Notes: generated from the letters alone by a model not told the origin. A DNA stretch of 38,481 nucleotides from an uncultured Pseudomonadota bacterium (GCA_903875455.1 CAIQWF010000081.1:1-38481); one strand, 5' to 3'; positions 1-11,533 are shown, numbered from the stretch's first letter. A program made the numbers and translations.

Positions 1-1594
1 CAGCTTTATCTGCTTTGGCTTTATCTTCCAAAGCTTTTTTCTCAGCGGCTGCTTTTGTCTCTGCATCAGCTTTAGCTTTCGCATCAGCTGCTGCTTTGAC
101 TTTATCTTCTAAAGCCTTTTTCTCAGAAGCTGTTTTTTCAGCAGAAGCTTTTGCATCTGCCAGTTTTTTATCAATAGCTTTATCTGCTGTTGCTTTGCCT
201 TCTAATTGTTTTTGCAACAACGCTAATTTCTGATCTTTTAGCGATAGCAAATTTTGCATAGCCTCTAACTGTTCCTGCATTTTCTTCAATTGAATTTGCA
301 AGTCTCGGTTGGCATTGGAAAGTTTCGTTTGATTTTCTTGCTCTATTACTGCTGTAGGAGAAATCTCAGATGTTTTTGCAATTTTATTTTCATGAGGCGG
401 CTTTAACTTAAGCTTTCTTTTAAAGCTTTTCTTTGCTTTTACCTGTATGTTTTTTGCTTCAACTGGCTCTTTTTCAGACACCCGTTCTACTTTGTGATGC
501 AATCCAGCGCGTTTTTCAACTGCATTGGGGGCGGTTTTTAAAATGTCATCTCGGGTTGGAATTTTTAACAGCTGATTTGCACGCAAAGAGTTAATGTTGT
601 CATTATAAAACGCTTCTGGATTAGCGTTATAGATGGCATACATCATCTGTTCGACCGAAATGTCAGGGTCGGAGTTCACCGCCTTTGCAATCCGATATAA
701 ATTGGATTTCTTTTTAGTCGGACCGTATTGTTTTACAGATGCTTCAGTTGCAGGTGGTGCAGCTTTAGTGATTTTATCTTTAGTCTCGACTTTGACAACG
801 CCATCTTTATCAGTTTCAACAGAATCAGCAGCAGGTTTAGCATCAGCAGGAGTTGCCAGGTTTTGATTCTTGGCTTTTGTGATAACAGGATGACTCGGTT
901 TAACTTTGTTTTTTACAGCAGAAGCGGATTTGTCAGGCTCATTACTCGATCCAAGCGCATCTATTTTTTCGGGCGATTTAACTGGTTCATTATCTGTACC
1001 CAGCGCATCTATTTTTACAGCGGTTTTTTCAGTGGAAGTTGAGGAAAAAGAAGGGGGAGATTGAGCAAGTTCAACAGTTGCAGGTTCAGTATGTGTTACA
1101 GAGCCAGTTTCTTTTTCCTGAGCAAGCTTAGCCACCGGCTTTTTATTTGAAGCCGAAGTTCTCAGTGACTTTTTATATGTGGTTGCTTTTGGTTGCGCGT
1201 AATTTGCCGGCGGATCAATGAGAACAGTGAATTCGCGATATAGACTGCCTTTGGGCCAGGTTACTTCAAGTACCACATCCAAAAACGGGGCTTTCAATGG
1301 CTCGTTAGAGGTTAGTTTTACAATAACAGAGCCATTGGCTTGAGTTTCTGTTTTGAATCTTATTTTGTTATAAAAAGAACTCCATGCGACTCCTGCCTCA
1401 TCAAACTTTTCAGGGGAAGCCAATCTGACGTTTATATCAGAAACATCTTCATTGGGCGAAACGACCAAGGCAATTTCAGCCTTTAAGTTCTGATTAAGGG
1501 CAGAATGCAATTTAATATCGCCAATCCCTAACGAGTGACCACTGGCCGGTACCAGTAGTGATACAGCCGCTAAAGCTTTAGTTAAATTGCGCAC
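1..1594 (-). CDS. fimV: FimV-like LysM-containing protein, 3' end outside window
   Basis: This is the 5' part of a FimV-family envelope protein, a peptidoglycan-associated polarity/type IV pilus assembly factor. Translation from a GTG at 1594 gives a weak signal-like N terminus and then the FimV N-terminal domain, including LGIGDIKLHSALNQ, VRLASPEKF and FTVLIDPP. A LysM-like segment follows at about 640-720 (LYRIAKAV, QMMYAIYNANPEAF, LRANQLLKIP), then a long coiled coil rich in Lys, Ala and Glu. The GTG start is preceded by AGGAG at a 7-nt spacing. It lies 71 nt downstream of asd on the same strand with no clear terminator between, so it may be cotranscribed. The open frame runs off the left edge, so the C-terminal TPR-like domain is not seen. 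The family call is confident from the N-terminal domain. Confidence 0.88.
   Translation of the reverse strand, partial: MRNLTKALAAVSLLVPASGHSLGIGDIKLHSALNQNLKAEIALVVSPNEDVSDINVRLASPEKFDEAGVAWSSFYNKIRFKTETQANGSVIVKLTSNEPLKAPFLDVVLEVTWPKGSLYREFTVLIDPPANYAQPKATTYKKSLRTSASNKKPVAKLAQEKETGSVTHTEPATVELAQSPPSFSSTSTEKTAVKIDALGTDNEPVKSPEKIDALGSSNEPDKSASAVKNKVKPSHPVITKAKNQNLATPADAKPAADSVETDKDGVVKVETKDKITKAAPPATEASVKQYGPTKKKSNLYRIAKAVNSDPDISVEQMMYAIYNANPEAFYNDNINSLRANQLLKIPTRDDILKTAPNAVEKRAGLHHKVERVSEKEPVEAKNIQVKAKKSFKRKLKLKPPHENKIAKTSEISPTAVIEQENQTKLSNANRDLQIQLKKMQEQLEAMQNLLSLKDQKLALLQKQLEGKATADKAIDKKLADAKASAEKTASEKKALEDKVKAAADAKAKADAETKAAAEKKALEDKAKADKA
13..134 (-). repeat. Direct repeats in the FimV coiled coil
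   Basis: Two near-identical stretches of about 39 nt start at 13 and 94. They encode the repeated peptide EKKALEDK followed by Lys/Ala-rich residues. The copies are 81 nt (27 codons) apart, so they keep the reading frame. They probably reflect internal duplication within the coiled coil of the FimV-like protein. Confidence 0.6.
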
Positions 1595-1665
1595 TTTGCT
1601 CTCCTTCAAAATTAGTTACCACAGTCTCTTACCGCGCATAGTGAAATATATTTACTAATCTTAGA

Positions 1666-2688
1666 CTAGATGTAATTTTTTACCAGTTCTTCTGCAATTT
1701 GCACACTATTTAATGCGGCTCCTTTGCGAACATTGTCAGCTACAACCCAGAGATCAATCCCTAAAGGGTGGGAAATGTCTTCGCGAATTCTGCCGACAAA
1801 GGTTGCATCCTGGCCTGCGGATTCAGTTACTGCAGTTGGATAACCGCCGTTTATCCGTTCATCCATTAATACTACCCCAGGTGCGTTGCGCAATAAATCT
1901 CTTACCTGTTCAACACTGATTTTTTGTCTGGTTTCAATATGCACAGCTTCAGAATGGCCATAAAAAACCGGTACCCTTACCGCAGTAGGATTAACTTTAA
2001 TGGTAGTGTCACCCATAATTTTTTGGGTTTCCCAGACCATTTTCATTTCTTCTTTGGTGTAGCCGTTATCCATAAAAACATCAATTTGTGGCAACACATT
2101 AAAAGCGATTTGTTTGGGGTAAACTTGAGCCTTAACCGGTTTTGCGTTTAAAAGGTTTGCTGTTTGCGTAGCAAGTTCTTCAATCGCCTCTTTACCAGTG
2201 CCTGAAACTGCCTGATAAGTGCAAACATTTATTCTGTCTATGCCGACTGCATCATAAATTGGTTTCAATGCCACCAACATTTGGATGGTTGAGCAATTTG
2301 GATTGGCGATAATCCCGCGATTTTTATACATCGCGATCGCTTGAGGATTGACTTCCGGTACAACTAATGGAATATCATCGTCATAGCGGAACTGCGAGGT
2401 ATTGTCGATAACGATACAGCCCGCTGCTGCTGCCTTAGGTGCGTAAATTTCTGAAACTGAAGCTCCAGGTGAAAATAAACCGATTTGGGCCTTGGAAAAG
2501 TCAAATGTTTCTAAATCTTCAACTTTTAGAGACTCACCTTTAAAGCTCAGTCTTTTTCCTACTGAACGGCTGCTGGCCAAGGCATAAATTTTCCCCACTG
2601 GAAAATTGCGCTCTTCCAAAATGGCTAACATGGCTTCGCCGACTGCACCGGTTGCACCAACCACCGCAACATCATAAGTTTTCATCAT
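1666..2688 (-). CDS. asd: Aspartate-semialdehyde dehydrogenase
   Basis: The 340-residue product matches USG-1-type aspartate-beta-semialdehyde dehydrogenase. This enzyme reduces aspartyl phosphate with NADPH in the cytosolic route to lysine, diaminopimelate, methionine and threonine. The N terminus has the nucleotide-binding GATGAVGEAML. The active-site cysteine sits in NPNCST, and TYQAVSGTGKEA and the C-terminal ADNVRKGAALN are typical. Two consecutive ATG codons are possible starts. The first follows a GGAG at 8 nt and directly abuts the leuB TAA, which implies translational coupling. The gene sits in the leuC-leuD-leuB-asd-fimV order familiar from gammaproteobacteria. Length and motifs look complete. 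Confidence 0.96.
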   Translation of the reverse strand: MMKTYDVAVVGATGAVGEAMLAILEERNFPVGKIYALASSRSVGKRLSFKGESLKVEDLETFDFSKAQIGLFSPGASVSEIYAPKAAAAGCIVIDNTSQFRYDDDIPLVVPEVNPQAIAMYKNRGIIANPNCSTIQMLVALKPIYDAVGIDRINVCTYQAVSGTGKEAIEELATQTANLLNAKPVKAQVYPKQIAFNVLPQIDVFMDNGYTKEEMKMVWETQKIMGDTTIKVNPTAVRVPVFYGHSEAVHIETRQKISVEQVRDLLRNAPGVVLMDERINGGYPTAVTESAGQDATFVGRIREDISHPLGIDLWVVADNVRKGAALNSVQIAEELVKNYI

Positions 2689-3777
2689 TTAAATTGCTCC
2701 ATTTTGCAATGCAGATACAACTGCATCACCCATTTGTGAAGTGCTGACTTTAATCATCCCTTCTGAAAAAATATCAGCGGTGCGCACATTGGCGTTCAAG
2801 GCACTATTAACCGCGTTTTCGATGCGATCCGCAGCTACACTCAAATTAAAGGTATAACGCAACATCATTGCCGCTGATAAAATTGTTGCTAATGGATTGG
2901 CAATTCCCTTGCCAGCAATATCAGGCGCGGAGCCATGAATTGGTTCATACATGCCTTTGCCGTTGGCATCCAAAGACGCAGAAGGCAACATGCCGATAGA
3001 ACCGGTCAACATTGCTGCTGCATCGGAGAGAATATCACCAAACATATTGGTAGTGACCATTACATCGAACTGTTTTGGTGCGCGAATTAGCTGCATTGCG
3101 GCATTATCAACGTACATGTGTGACAATTCGACATCAGGATATTCCTTGCCGACTTCAATCATAACTTCCCGCCATAATTCAGTGCACTCCAGGACATTCG
3201 CCTTATCCACCGAACAAAGTTTTTTATTACGTTTTTGCGCAATTTTAAAAGCTGAATGACCAATGCGGCGGATTTCCGATTCACTATAAACTAAAGTGTT
3301 GAAACCTTGTTTTTCCCCGCTTTCCAAAATCCGAATACCACGGGGTTGACCGAAATAAATTCCGCCGGTGAGCTCACGCACAATCATTAAATCCAGACCA
3401 GATACCAATTCCGGTTTTAAGCTGGAGGCGTTGGCTAATTGTGGATATAAAATCGCCGGACGCAAGTTAGAAAATAACCTTAAGACCGAGCGCAAACCCA
3501 ATAAACCTTTTTCAGGGCGCACGGAAATATCCAGAGACTCCCATTTTTTGCCACCGACTGCACCGAGTAAAATCGCATCTGCTTTTTTCACTAAATCAAT
3601 CGTCGGTTGTGGAAACGGCGAGCCATGTACATCATAAGCGGCGCCGCCAATCAAGCCGTTTTCAAACTCTAGGCCTAAGTTCATTTGGCCGTTCAAAACG
3701 TTTAAAACTTTAATGGCCTCCGCCATAATTTCCGGGCCGATGCCATCTCCCGCTAATACTGCAATTTTTTTTGTCAT
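2689..3777 (-). CDS. leuB: 3-isopropylmalate dehydrogenase
   Basis: The 362-residue product is a complete 3-isopropylmalate dehydrogenase, the NAD-dependent oxidative decarboxylase of leucine synthesis. It begins with [13 protein letters not shown]. It carries the substrate-binding [15 protein letters not shown] and the NAD-binding [18 protein letters not shown] near the C terminus. It lies 61 nt downstream of leuD and its stop codon touches the asd start, so it belongs to the leuCDB-asd unit. No defect is visible. Confidence 0.97.
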   Translation of the reverse strand: MTKKIAVLAGDGIGPEIMAEAIKVLNVLNGQMNLGLEFENGLIGGAAYDVHGSPFPQPTIDLVKKADAILLGAVGGKKWESLDISVRPEKGLLGLRSVLRLFSNLRPAILYPQLANASSLKPELVSGLDLMIVRELTGGIYFGQPRGIRILESGEKQGFNTLVYSESEIRRIGHSAFKIAQKRNKKLCSVDKANVLECTELWREVMIEVGKEYPDVELSHMYVDNAAMQLIRAPKQFDVMVTTNMFGDILSDAAAMLTGSIGMLPSASLDANGKGMYEPIHGSAPDIAGKGIANPLATILSAAMMLRYTFNLSVAADRIENAVNSALNANVRTADIFSEGMIKVSTSQMGDAVVSALQNGAI

Positions 3778-3838
3778 TTACTTTAAAAAATTTGTTTAAA
3801 ATCAGAACTCAAAACGCTTTTTGAATCCCACTCTGAAA

Positions 3839-4474
3839 TTATGCTGTAAACAGCCAAGGTGCCTGTTTTGCCCGCTTAGTTTCATATTCCTTAATTTTGT
3901 CAGCCTGTTGCAAAGTCAATGCAATGTCGTCCAGACCATTTAGCAACCGATGTTTTCTATCAGCGTCTATCACAAAATCGATACTCATGGCATCAGGTGT
4001 GGTGATTTTTTGCGTGGCTAAATCTACGGTTAATTGATAACCATCAGTGACTTTCTTGAACAAGCTATCAACAACTTCAGCATTTAATACTATAGGTAAT
4101 AGTCCGTTTTTAAAGCAGTTGTTGTAGAAAATATCGGCAAAACTGGGGGCGATGATGGCGCGAAAGCCGTAGTCTTCCAAAGCCCAGGGGGCGTGTTCGC
4201 GGGAAGAGCCGCAACCGAAATTTTCGCGAGTCAACAAAATTTCCGCGTTTTGGTATTGCGATTGATTCAGTACGAAATCTTTGTTTAACGGACGGTTAGT
4301 ACAATCCATTTCCGGTTCGCCGCGATCTAAATAACGCCATTCGTCAAATAAATACGGGCCAAAACCGGCACGGCGGATGGATTTTAAAAACTGTTTCGGA
4401 ATAATCGCGTCAGTATCAACATTCGCTCTATCCAAAGGCATCACTAAAGAAGTGATTTTAGTAAAAGCTCTCAT
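3839..4474 (-). CDS. leuD: 3-isopropylmalate dehydratase small subunit
   Basis: The 211-residue product is the small (swivel-domain) subunit of isopropylmalate isomerase, which pairs with LeuC to interconvert 2- and 3-isopropylmalate. Diagnostic motifs are [12 protein letters not shown] near the N terminus and [13 protein letters not shown], the substrate-recognition loop. The start is only 3 nt beyond the leuC stop, so the two subunits are translationally coupled. The length is normal for proteobacterial LeuD. Confidence 0.97.
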   Translation of the reverse strand: MRAFTKITSLVMPLDRANVDTDAIIPKQFLKSIRRAGFGPYLFDEWRYLDRGEPEMDCTNRPLNKDFVLNQSQYQNAEILLTRENFGCGSSREHAPWALEDYGFRAIIAPSFADIFYNNCFKNGLLPIVLNAEVVDSLFKKVTDGYQLTVDLATQKITTPDAMSIDFVIDADRKHRLLNGLDDIALTLQQADKIKEYETKRAKQAPWLFTA

Positions 4475-4477
4475 GTT

Positions 4478-5893
4478 TTAGTTGCCTCCACTGATACGAG
4501 TGACATCAACAAAATGTCCTGCAATCGCTGCCGCTGCCGCCATAGCAGGACTCACTAAATGCGTGCGTCCGCCATAACCTTGCCGCCCTTCAAAATTCCG
4601 GTTAGAAGTTGAAGCACAACGCTCACCGGCTTCCAAACGATCCGCATTCATCGCCAAACACATCGAACACCCCGGATCACGCCACTCAAAACCGGCTTCG
4701 ATAAAAATTTTATCCAAACCTTCTTGTTCAGCTTGCAATTTTACCAGTCCAGAACCCGGCACAATTAAAACCTGTTTCACGTTTTCTGCTTTGCTTTTAC
4801 CTTTGGCAACTTCCGCCGCCGCGCGTAAATCTTCAATCCGTGAGTTGGTGCAGGAGCCGATGAAAACCTTGTCAATTTTAATATCGGTAATAGCTTGACC
4901 GGCCTGCAACCCCATATATTCTAAAGCGCGAATCATGCTGTCACGCTTTACGCTGTCGCTTTCATCAACAGGATTAGGAACACATTCATCAACTGCCACT
5001 ACTAACTCAGGTGAAGTTCCCCAAGTCACTTGAGGTTTAATCGCTGTAGCATCTAGTTCAACAACTTTATCGAACAGAGCATCAGCATCAGAATGGAGAT
5101 TGCTCCAAGCCTTGACCGCCATATCCCAGTGTTCGGCTTTTGGTGAGAAAGGCCGGTTTCGGTAATAATCAATGGTGATATCATCTACTGCAATCAAACC
5201 GGTTCTTGCGCCTGCTTCAATCGCCATATTACAAACCGTCATTCGCCCTTCCATCGACAAAGCGGCAATCGCTTCACCGGCAAATTCAATCGCATAGCCT
5301 GTGCCGCCTGCGGTGCCGATTTTGCCAATAATCGCCAAGACAATGTCTTTAGCTGTTATGCCTTTTCCGACATGGCCGTTGACTTTAATCAGCATGTTTT
5401 TGGATTTTTTCTGCACCAGACATTGCGTTGCCATTGCGTGTTCAACTTCTGAGGTGCCAATGCCAAAGGCCAATGCCGCAGAAGCACCATGTGTGGATGT
5501 ATGAGAATCGCCACAGACAACAGTCATGCCGGGCAAAGTTGCGCCTTGCTCAGGTCCGATGACGTGCACAATGCCTTGCCGTACATCGCCCATATCAAAT
5601 TCGGTAATCCCGAATTCAGCACAGTTTTTATCCAGCGTTTCAACTTGCAGTTTTGCAATCGGGTCGGCGATGCCTTTATCTCTATCAATGGTTGGGACAT
5701 TGTGGTCAGCCACAGCCAGGTTCCGTGCTTGCCGCCAGAGTTTCCGACCCGCCAGACGCAATCCGTCAAAAGCCTGCGGTGAAGTGACTTCGTGCACCAA
5801 TTGCCGATCAATATAAATCAACGCTGAACCATCCTCATGGGTAGAAACAACGTGATCCTGCCACAATTTATCGTATAAAGTTTGTCCTGCCAT
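4478..5893 (-). CDS. leuC: 3-isopropylmalate dehydratase large subunit
   Basis: The 471-residue product is the iron-sulfur aconitase-family subunit of isopropylmalate isomerase. The [4Fe-4S] ligands are visible as one cysteine in GSCTNSR and two in [18 protein letters not shown], typical of the family, is also present. The start is preceded by AGGA. It lies 19 nt downstream of adk on the same strand, so leucine genes here may be transcribed together with adk rather than from a leuA-proximal promoter. The protein looks complete. Confidence 0.97.
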   Translation of the reverse strand: MAGQTLYDKLWQDHVVSTHEDGSALIYIDRQLVHEVTSPQAFDGLRLAGRKLWRQARNLAVADHNVPTIDRDKGIADPIAKLQVETLDKNCAEFGITEFDMGDVRQGIVHVIGPEQGATLPGMTVVCGDSHTSTHGASAALAFGIGTSEVEHAMATQCLVQKKSKNMLIKVNGHVGKGITAKDIVLAIIGKIGTAGGTGYAIEFAGEAIAALSMEGRMTVCNMAIEAGARTGLIAVDDITIDYYRNRPFSPKAEHWDMAVKAWSNLHSDADALFDKVVELDATAIKPQVTWGTSPELVVAVDECVPNPVDESDSVKRDSMIRALEYMGLQAGQAITDIKIDKVFIGSCTNSRIEDLRAAAEVAKGKSKAENVKQVLIVPGSGLVKLQAEQEGLDKIFIEAGFEWRDPGCSMCLAMNADRLEAGERCASTSNRNFEGRQGYGGRTHLVSPAMAAAAAIAGHFVDVTRISGGN

Positions 5894-5912
5894 TATTTTT
5901 CCTAATTCAAAC

Positions 5913-6635
<723 letters not shown>

Positions 6636-6698
6636 TTAAATAAGCCGTATTGAGTTAAATTGTCGCAAAAATAATGCCTGAATCCTGAAAAATTACCA

Positions 6699-7532
6699 TT
6701 ATTGAAACAGAGTGCTTACATCGTTGTTATTGAAGTGATATTTTGCACCACAAAACTCACAGTCCACTTCAATTGTTTCTCGCTCGGTCAGTATTGCTTC
6801 TAAATCGGCCTGGCCCATTGAGCGCAAAGTGGTGGATATTTTTTCCCGCGAACAATGACAGTTGAATTCAACGCTTTCAGCAGGAAAGACTCTGACTTTT
6901 TCCTCATTGAACAGACGATATAATACTTCCTCGCAATCGAGGTTGAATAACTCAGCTTCGGTGATTGTGTTTGCCAAAGCTTCAATTCGCTCCCAATCTG
7001 CTTTATAACTGGCTTGCGCTGGAAGCTCCTGCAAAAACAGGCCAACAGCTTGGTTGTCGTTGGCAAACAGCCACAATCGGGTTTGCAGTTGTTCGGATTG
7101 CAAGAAATAAACGTGTAATATATCGGCTAAAGATTGTCCTTCTAAAGCCACTACACCTTGATAAGGAGGTGCGTTTTCAAATTCAACCGTTAACACCAAA
7201 CGCCCTTGCCCCATCATCTCCGGCAGGGTTTGCGTAGACACTTCGCTGTTATAGCGCACCAGACCCCTGATTTTTCGGTCATGACTGGATTGCGCTACCA
7301 ATGTTCTTAAGGCCCCATCACCTTGGGCTTGCAGAATCATTGAGCCTTCAAATTTGATGGTTGCTGATAGCAGTACCGCCGCTGCTAAACTCTGTCCTAA
7401 CTGGCTCTCCACCGCAGAATTCAGGATTTGATGCTGTTTTGCCGCTTGCCAGCTCTCTTGCAAGCGTACCCATTCGCCGCGTACGCCTAACTCTTCAAAT
7501 AAAAACCGCCGTAAACAATCGTACTCTTTCAT
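6699..7532 (-). CDS. hslO: Redox-regulated chaperone Hsp33
   Basis: The 277-residue product matches Hsp33, a cytosolic holdase activated by oxidation. The C-terminal zinc-binding redox switch is intact: a Cys-X-Cys (NCHC) followed about 30 residues later by Cys-X-X-Cys (CEFCGAKYHF). The N-terminal domain carries the family's RGLVRYN-like strand. It is separated from adk by about 140 nt and is divergent from msrA. Both hslO and msrA are oxidative-stress functions, so the 76-nt intergenic region may hold divergent promoters, though I could not assign boxes. Confidence 0.94.
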   Translation of the reverse strand: MKEYDCLRRFLFEELGVRGEWVRLQESWQAAKQHQILNSAVESQLGQSLAAAVLLSATIKFEGSMILQAQGDGALRTLVAQSSHDRKIRGLVRYNSEVSTQTLPEMMGQGRLVLTVEFENAPPYQGVVALEGQSLADILHVYFLQSEQLQTRLWLFANDNQAVGLFLQELPAQASYKADWERIEALANTITEAELFNLDCEEVLYRLFNEEKVRVFPAESVEFNCHCSREKISTTLRSMGQADLEAILTERETIEVDCEFCGAKYHFNNNDVSTLFQ

Positions 7533-7608
7533 AGTTTCTTGTATCTAAAATAACCAGTCTCATTATAAACTTAGCCACGGTTAAATCACTACCGCTATAG
7601 GCTCTGTT

Positions 7609-8238
7609 ATGTTTTTTAGCACTAAAAAAGTTACACTTCCAACTCCTGAGTCCGCTTTAAAAGGACGAGATACCCCTCTGCAACCTGTCAATAAACATTT
7701 TGTCACTGGCAATTCGATTACGGCGCCGTTTCCTGAAACATTACAACAGGCTGTATTCGGGTTAGGCTGTTTTTGGGGAGCAGAACGCAAATTCTGGCAG
7801 CAAAATGGTGTATTCAGCACAGCGGTAGGTTATGCCGGGGGCTACACGCCAAATCCAACCTATGATGAATTATGTAGCGGAATGACCGGACATGCTGAAG
7901 TCGTAAAAGTGATTTTTGATCCGCAGCTTATAAGCTATCAACAACTGTTGGCGCTGTTTTGGCAATCGCACGACCCTACACAAGGAATGCGGCAGGGGAA
8001 TGATGTAGGTACGCAGTATCGGTCGGTGATTTATACTTATACAGACGAACAGCAGCTGGCAGCAATTGCTTCAAGGCAGTATTATCAAGCTAAGCTTGAT
8101 GCCGCCGGGTTAGGTAGGATTACTACTGAAATCATTCCTGCTCCGGTTTTTTATTATGCCGAAACCTATCATCAGCAGTATTTGGCAAAAAATCCAGGTG
8201 GTTATTGTGGTCTGGGCGGAACAAGAGTCGTTTTTTAG
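7609..8238 (+). CDS. msrA: Peptide methionine sulfoxide reductase A
   Basis: The 209-residue protein is MsrA, which reduces methionine-S-sulfoxide in proteins using thioredoxin. The catalytic cysteine lies in [10 protein letters not shown]. Downstream are VGYAGG, GHAEVV and a C-terminal GGYCGLGG carrying one resolving cysteine. The second C-terminal cysteine found in E. coli MsrA is not seen, as the protein ends TRVVF. The N-terminal extension of about 45 residues resembles the long E. coli-type MsrA. The start has only a weak ribosome-binding site. Confidence 0.95.
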   Translation: MFFSTKKVTLPTPESALKGRDTPLQPVNKHFVTGNSITAPFPETLQQAVFGLGCFWGAERKFWQQNGVFSTAVGYAGGYTPNPTYDELCSGMTGHAEVVKVIFDPQLISYQQLLALFWQSHDPTQGMRQGNDVGTQYRSVIYTYTDEQQLAAIASRQYYQAKLDAAGLGRITTEIIPAPVFYYAETYHQQYLAKNPGGYCGLGGTRVVF

Positions 8239-8310
8239 TTTTGATTTGTAGGGTGTTTAGCTGTTTTCTGCTATGTTATAAATGTTTGCTTTTAAATTGA
8301 GGAAATCGCG

Positions 8311-8631
8311 ATGAACAAATTAACCAAGTCGGTTGTTATCACTGGTTCGCTGTTATTTTTAACAGCATGTGAAACTGATCAAAAAATGAAGGTACAGTTT
8401 GAGCCGACGTTGCCCGTGCCTTTTTTAATTGTGCCGGATGAAGGGACTACAAATAATCCGAATTACAACAATCAGAATCCCGCGCCGCCACAATACAACC
8501 CACCGCCGCAATATACCCCGCCACCACAAAATAATGATTCTTATCAACGCAATTATGACAAGAATAGAAAGAGTTACAATCCGCCACCGCAATATGAAGA
8601 GGATAATGGATACCGCGATTATCAATATTAA
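8311..8631 (+). CDS. Small proline-rich outer-membrane lipoprotein, function unknown
   Basis: This 106-residue protein has a type II signal peptide with lipobox LTAC (Cys20). Residue +2 is Glu, so outer-membrane sorting is expected. After about 30 residues the mature chain is low complexity, with repeated PPQYNPPPQY-type units and an Asn/Tyr/Asp-rich tail. The start follows GAGG at a good spacing. It sits between msrA and the T6SS genes but is 268 nt from tssH, so it is probably its own unit. I do not recognise a family; the proline-rich arm may be a spacer through the periplasm or cell wall. Confidence 0.75.
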   Translation: MNKLTKSVVITGSLLFLTACETDQKMKVQFEPTLPVPFLIVPDEGTTNNPNYNNQNPAPPQYNPPPQYTPPPQNNDSYQRNYDKNRKSYNPPPQYEEDNGYRDYQY

Positions 8632-8737
8632 AAAATCGGCATTGGCTATTCATCCATACAAGGCATGAGCCGTGATAGCATCACTATAACTAAAGCCAGA
8701 TAAAGTTTATGGTTTGAGTTTGTTAAAGCTTAAGCAA

Positions 8738-8755
8738 AAGCTCTTGATTGAGCTT
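8738..8755. repeat. Short inverted repeat (possible hairpin)
   Basis: AAGCTC and GAGCTT flank a 6-nt loop within the 268-nt gap before tssH. A T-run occurs only about 22 nt later, so this is a weak candidate for a terminator of the lipoprotein gene. Confidence 0.3.
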
Positions 8756-8806
8756 GCGAAACGAAACGGCCTAAATTTTTTTGCTATGTTTTATGCCAGA
8801 AAACAC

Positions 8807-8853
8807 GTGGAAAAATAGCTGTCTACTTTTTAAAAGTGTGATAATTTTTCCAC
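8807..8853. promoter_or_regulatory. 47-bp nested palindrome upstream of tssH
   Basis: Outer arms GTGGAAAAAT (8807-8816) and ATTTTTCCAC (8844-8853) are perfect inverted repeats. Inner arms ACTTTT (8825-8830) and AAAAGT (8832-8837) share nearly the same centre. The element ends 46 nt before the tssH start. It could be an operator for a dimeric regulator or a structured 5' leader; no convincing sigma70 or sigma54 promoter was found beside it. Confidence 0.5.
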
Positions 8854-8899
8854 AATCGCTTTCAACAGCACTACCAAGGATAATAATAAAAAGTGAATT

Positions 8900-11533
8900 A
8901 TGATTATCGAAAAATTTAATTTAAAAGCACAAGAATCCATTGAACGGGCCTGCCGTTTAGCTGTTGAAAAAGACCATGAGTTAGTAACCCCCTGGCATTT
9001 TTTATATGCGTTGCTGGAATCCAAAAACAGCACAGGGAAAAAATATCTGGAGCAGGCCAATGTTGATTTAACTCGGTTGGGAGCTACTGTTGATGCGCAG
9101 TTGATAGCACAACCGAAAGCTTTGAAAAATAGCCAGCAAACACCAATTAACCGCGAACTTGAGCGTTTGTTTATTCAGGCTGAGCAGGCATCGGCTAAGC
9201 TAGGTGATAAATACATCGGTATCCACTATCTATTGATGGGGTTGTGGGAACTAGAGGAATACAGGGTTGTACTGGCCGAGGCAGGTGGCAGCAAGGAGGC
9301 ATTTATCAAGGTGCTGGAAGAGATACCGAAGGGCGGTTATAAAGGTGGGGAAAACATAGCCGACTTTGAATACTTGAGTAAGTATGCCCGCGATTTAACC
9401 GAATTGGCACGGCAAAGCCAATTGGATCCAGTACTTGGCCGAATGGATGAAATCAACCTTGCAATTCAGGTGTTGTGTCGGCGAATTAAAAACAATCCTA
9501 TTATTGTCGGTGAATCTGGAGTAGGAAAAACCGCCATAGTTGAAGGACTGGCGCAGCGGATTATCGCTGGCGATGTGCCCAAGGATTTAATCGGATGTTC
9601 AGTTTTGGCGCTGGATATGGGCTCATTGATTGCCGGGGCTAAATATCGGGGTGAGTTTGAGGAGCGGTTTAAACGACTATTGCAGGAAATCACCGATGCC
9701 GGAAATGTGATTGCCTTTATTGACGAAATTCACAATCTGGTTGGTGCTGGCAAGGCCGAGGGTTCGATGGATGCGGCTAATCTGCTCAAACCGGCTTTGG
9801 CACGCGGTGAAATCCGCTGTATTGGAGCCACTACCCACGAAGAATACCGCAAACATTTCGAGAAAGATGCAGCCTTGAATCGCCGTTTTCAAGTTGTGCA
9901 AGTAGACGAACCAGATGACGAAACCACCTTGATGATTTTGCGCGGCATCAAAGAAAAGTACGAAATGCACCACGGCATACACATTACCGAAGCAGCTTTG
10001 CGGGCTGCGGTTCGCCTGTCGCGGCGTTACATAGCCGACCGTTTCCTGCCTGATAAAGCTATTGATTTGATAGACCAAACTGCCGCAACGGTGCGTATTG
10101 GCTTATCTGCCAAACCAGCAGAGCTGGAAGTTTTAGACCGGCATTTGCTGGCATTAGAAATCGAATGGTCTTCGTTGCTCAATGAATCGGCTGAAACGCG
10201 CAAGCAGCAATTGCAGAGTGAAATTGCGGAACTGCGCGAAAAAGTTACCGAAATGACTGAACGCTGGGAGCGTGAAAAACGCGCGATGACTGAAGTGCAA
10301 AATGCCCGCAAGTTATTGGAAGAGTCCCGTCGGGAAATGGAGCTGAAAATTCGCGAGGAAGATTTTGTGCGGGTAGCTGAATTACAGTACAAAGTGATTC
10401 CACAGGCGGAAAAAACCCTGGCTGAATATGCTGATATTGACACTACCGAAGTCCAGTCGCAGAAAAATTCCATCGATGAAGAGGATATTGCCGCCACAGT
10501 TGCCAGACTTACAGGAATTCCAGTATCGAAAATGCTCGACTCTGAACAGCAGCGGCTGTTGCAACTGGAAAGCCATTTACGTGAGCGGGTAGTCGGACAG
10601 GAAGAGGCGATTGCCGCAGTGTCGAGGGCTATTCGTCGTGCCCATACCCATCTTCAGGATGCCAATCGCCCACTGGGTTCCTTCCTCATGCTTGGGCCGA
10701 CAGGGGTCGGCAAAACTGAACTGGCAAAAACTCTGGCGCATTTTTTGTTCAATGACGAAGCGTCCATGGTACGGATTGATATGAGTGAGTTCATGGAAAA
10801 ACATTCGGTTTCCCGGCTCACCGGCGCACCTCCTGGCTATGTTGGCTATGAAGAAGGTGGAGTGTTAACCAATCAGGTACGAACCAAACCCTACAGCGTG
10901 ATTTTGTTCGATGAAGTAGAAAAAGCCCATCCCGATGTGTTTAACCTGTTCTTGCAGGTGCTGGATGAGGGGCGTCTGACTGATAGCCAAGGTCGTTTGG
11001 TCAGTTTTAGTAATACTCTGATTCTGATGACCTCCAATCTCGGCTCCGAGCACATTGAACCGGTGGAAACCGAAGCCGAGCAGCAACAGATGCAGCGGCA
11101 AATTATGGAAATAGTGCGAGGCCATTTTCGCCCCGAATTTCTTAACCGGCTGGATGACATCCTGATTTTTCGCCAACTTACTCACGAAATTATGCGTCCT
11201 ATCGCAGATATTCAAGTCAGGAATTTGGCCAAACGTCTGCAAGAACGCAATATTGAACTTAATATCAGTGACGAAGCTCTTGATGCACTGGCGCAATGGG
11301 GGTTTAATCCTCTGTATGGTGCCCGACCGTTAAAACGGGTTGTCCAAACCAGAATTCAGGATCCGCTGGCAGAACTTTTGCTCAAAGGTGAGCTTTGCGA
11401 CGGGCAACAGGCTGTCATCAATGTTGTTGATGGAGAACTGGTGTTTACTGGCGTTGATCAAAAACTCAGTTCAGAGAATATCAAAAGCGACGATGTAGAC
11501 ACGGTAATTAAATGGCCTCAGGATCTGCAATGA
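8900..11533 (+). CDS. tssH: ClpB-type AAA+ ATPase in the tssH (ClpV) position of a T6SS
   Basis: The 877-residue Hsp100 ATPase starts the T6SS and is expected to unfold contracted sheath for recycling. Domain 1 has Walker A GESGVGKT (about 204-211) and Walker B IAFIDEIH (D275, E276). Domain 2 has Walker A GPTGVGKT (about 599-606) and Walker [11 protein letters not shown] (D671, E672). Pore loops [10 protein letters not shown] and GYVGYEEGG are present. A long middle coiled coil lies at about 405-520, and the ending includes [11 protein letters not shown]. The N-terminal Clp-N repeats, M domain and C terminus read like ClpB disaggregase rather than canonical ClpV. Its stop overlaps the tssM start, tying it to the secretion genes. 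Whether it also acts as the general ClpB of the cell cannot be told here. Confidence 0.88.
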   Translation: MIIEKFNLKAQESIERACRLAVEKDHELVTPWHFLYALLESKNSTGKKYLEQANVDLTRLGATVDAQLIAQPKALKNSQQTPINRELERLFIQAEQASAKLGDKYIGIHYLLMGLWELEEYRVVLAEAGGSKEAFIKVLEEIPKGGYKGGENIADFEYLSKYARDLTELARQSQLDPVLGRMDEINLAIQVLCRRIKNNPIIVGESGVGKTAIVEGLAQRIIAGDVPKDLIGCSVLALDMGSLIAGAKYRGEFEERFKRLLQEITDAGNVIAFIDEIHNLVGAGKAEGSMDAANLLKPALARGEIRCIGATTHEEYRKHFEKDAALNRRFQVVQVDEPDDETTLMILRGIKEKYEMHHGIHITEAALRAAVRLSRRYIADRFLPDKAIDLIDQTAATVRIGLSAKPAELEVLDRHLLALEIEWSSLLNESAETRKQQLQSEIAELREKVTEMTERWEREKRAMTEVQNARKLLEESRREMELKIREEDFVRVAELQYKVIPQAEKTLAEYADIDTTEVQSQKNSIDEEDIAATVARLTGIPVSKMLDSEQQRLLQLESHLRERVVGQEEAIAAVSRAIRRAHTHLQDANRPLGSFLMLGPTGVGKTELAKTLAHFLFNDEASMVRIDMSEFMEKHSVSRLTGAPPGYVGYEEGGVLTNQVRTKPYSVILFDEVEKAHPDVFNLFLQVLDEGRLTDSQGRLVSFSNTLILMTSNLGSEHIEPVETEAEQQQMQRQIMEIVRGHFRPEFLNRLDDILIFRQLTHEIMRPIADIQVRNLAKRLQERNIELNISDEALDALAQWGFNPLYGARPLKRVVQTRIQDPLAELLLKGELCDGQQAVINVVDGELVFTGVDQKLSSENIKSDDVDTVIKWPQDLQ

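Noticed and set aside
15-1042. Plus-strand Ala/Ser/Phe-rich open frames
   Set aside because: They are shadows of the low-complexity Lys/Glu/Ala coding sequence of the FimV-like gene on the minus strand.
8780-8830. Sigma54 promoter (TGGC-N-GC) near tssH
   Set aside because: The only TGGC-like match is on the opposite strand and its -12 element is off by one or more bases.
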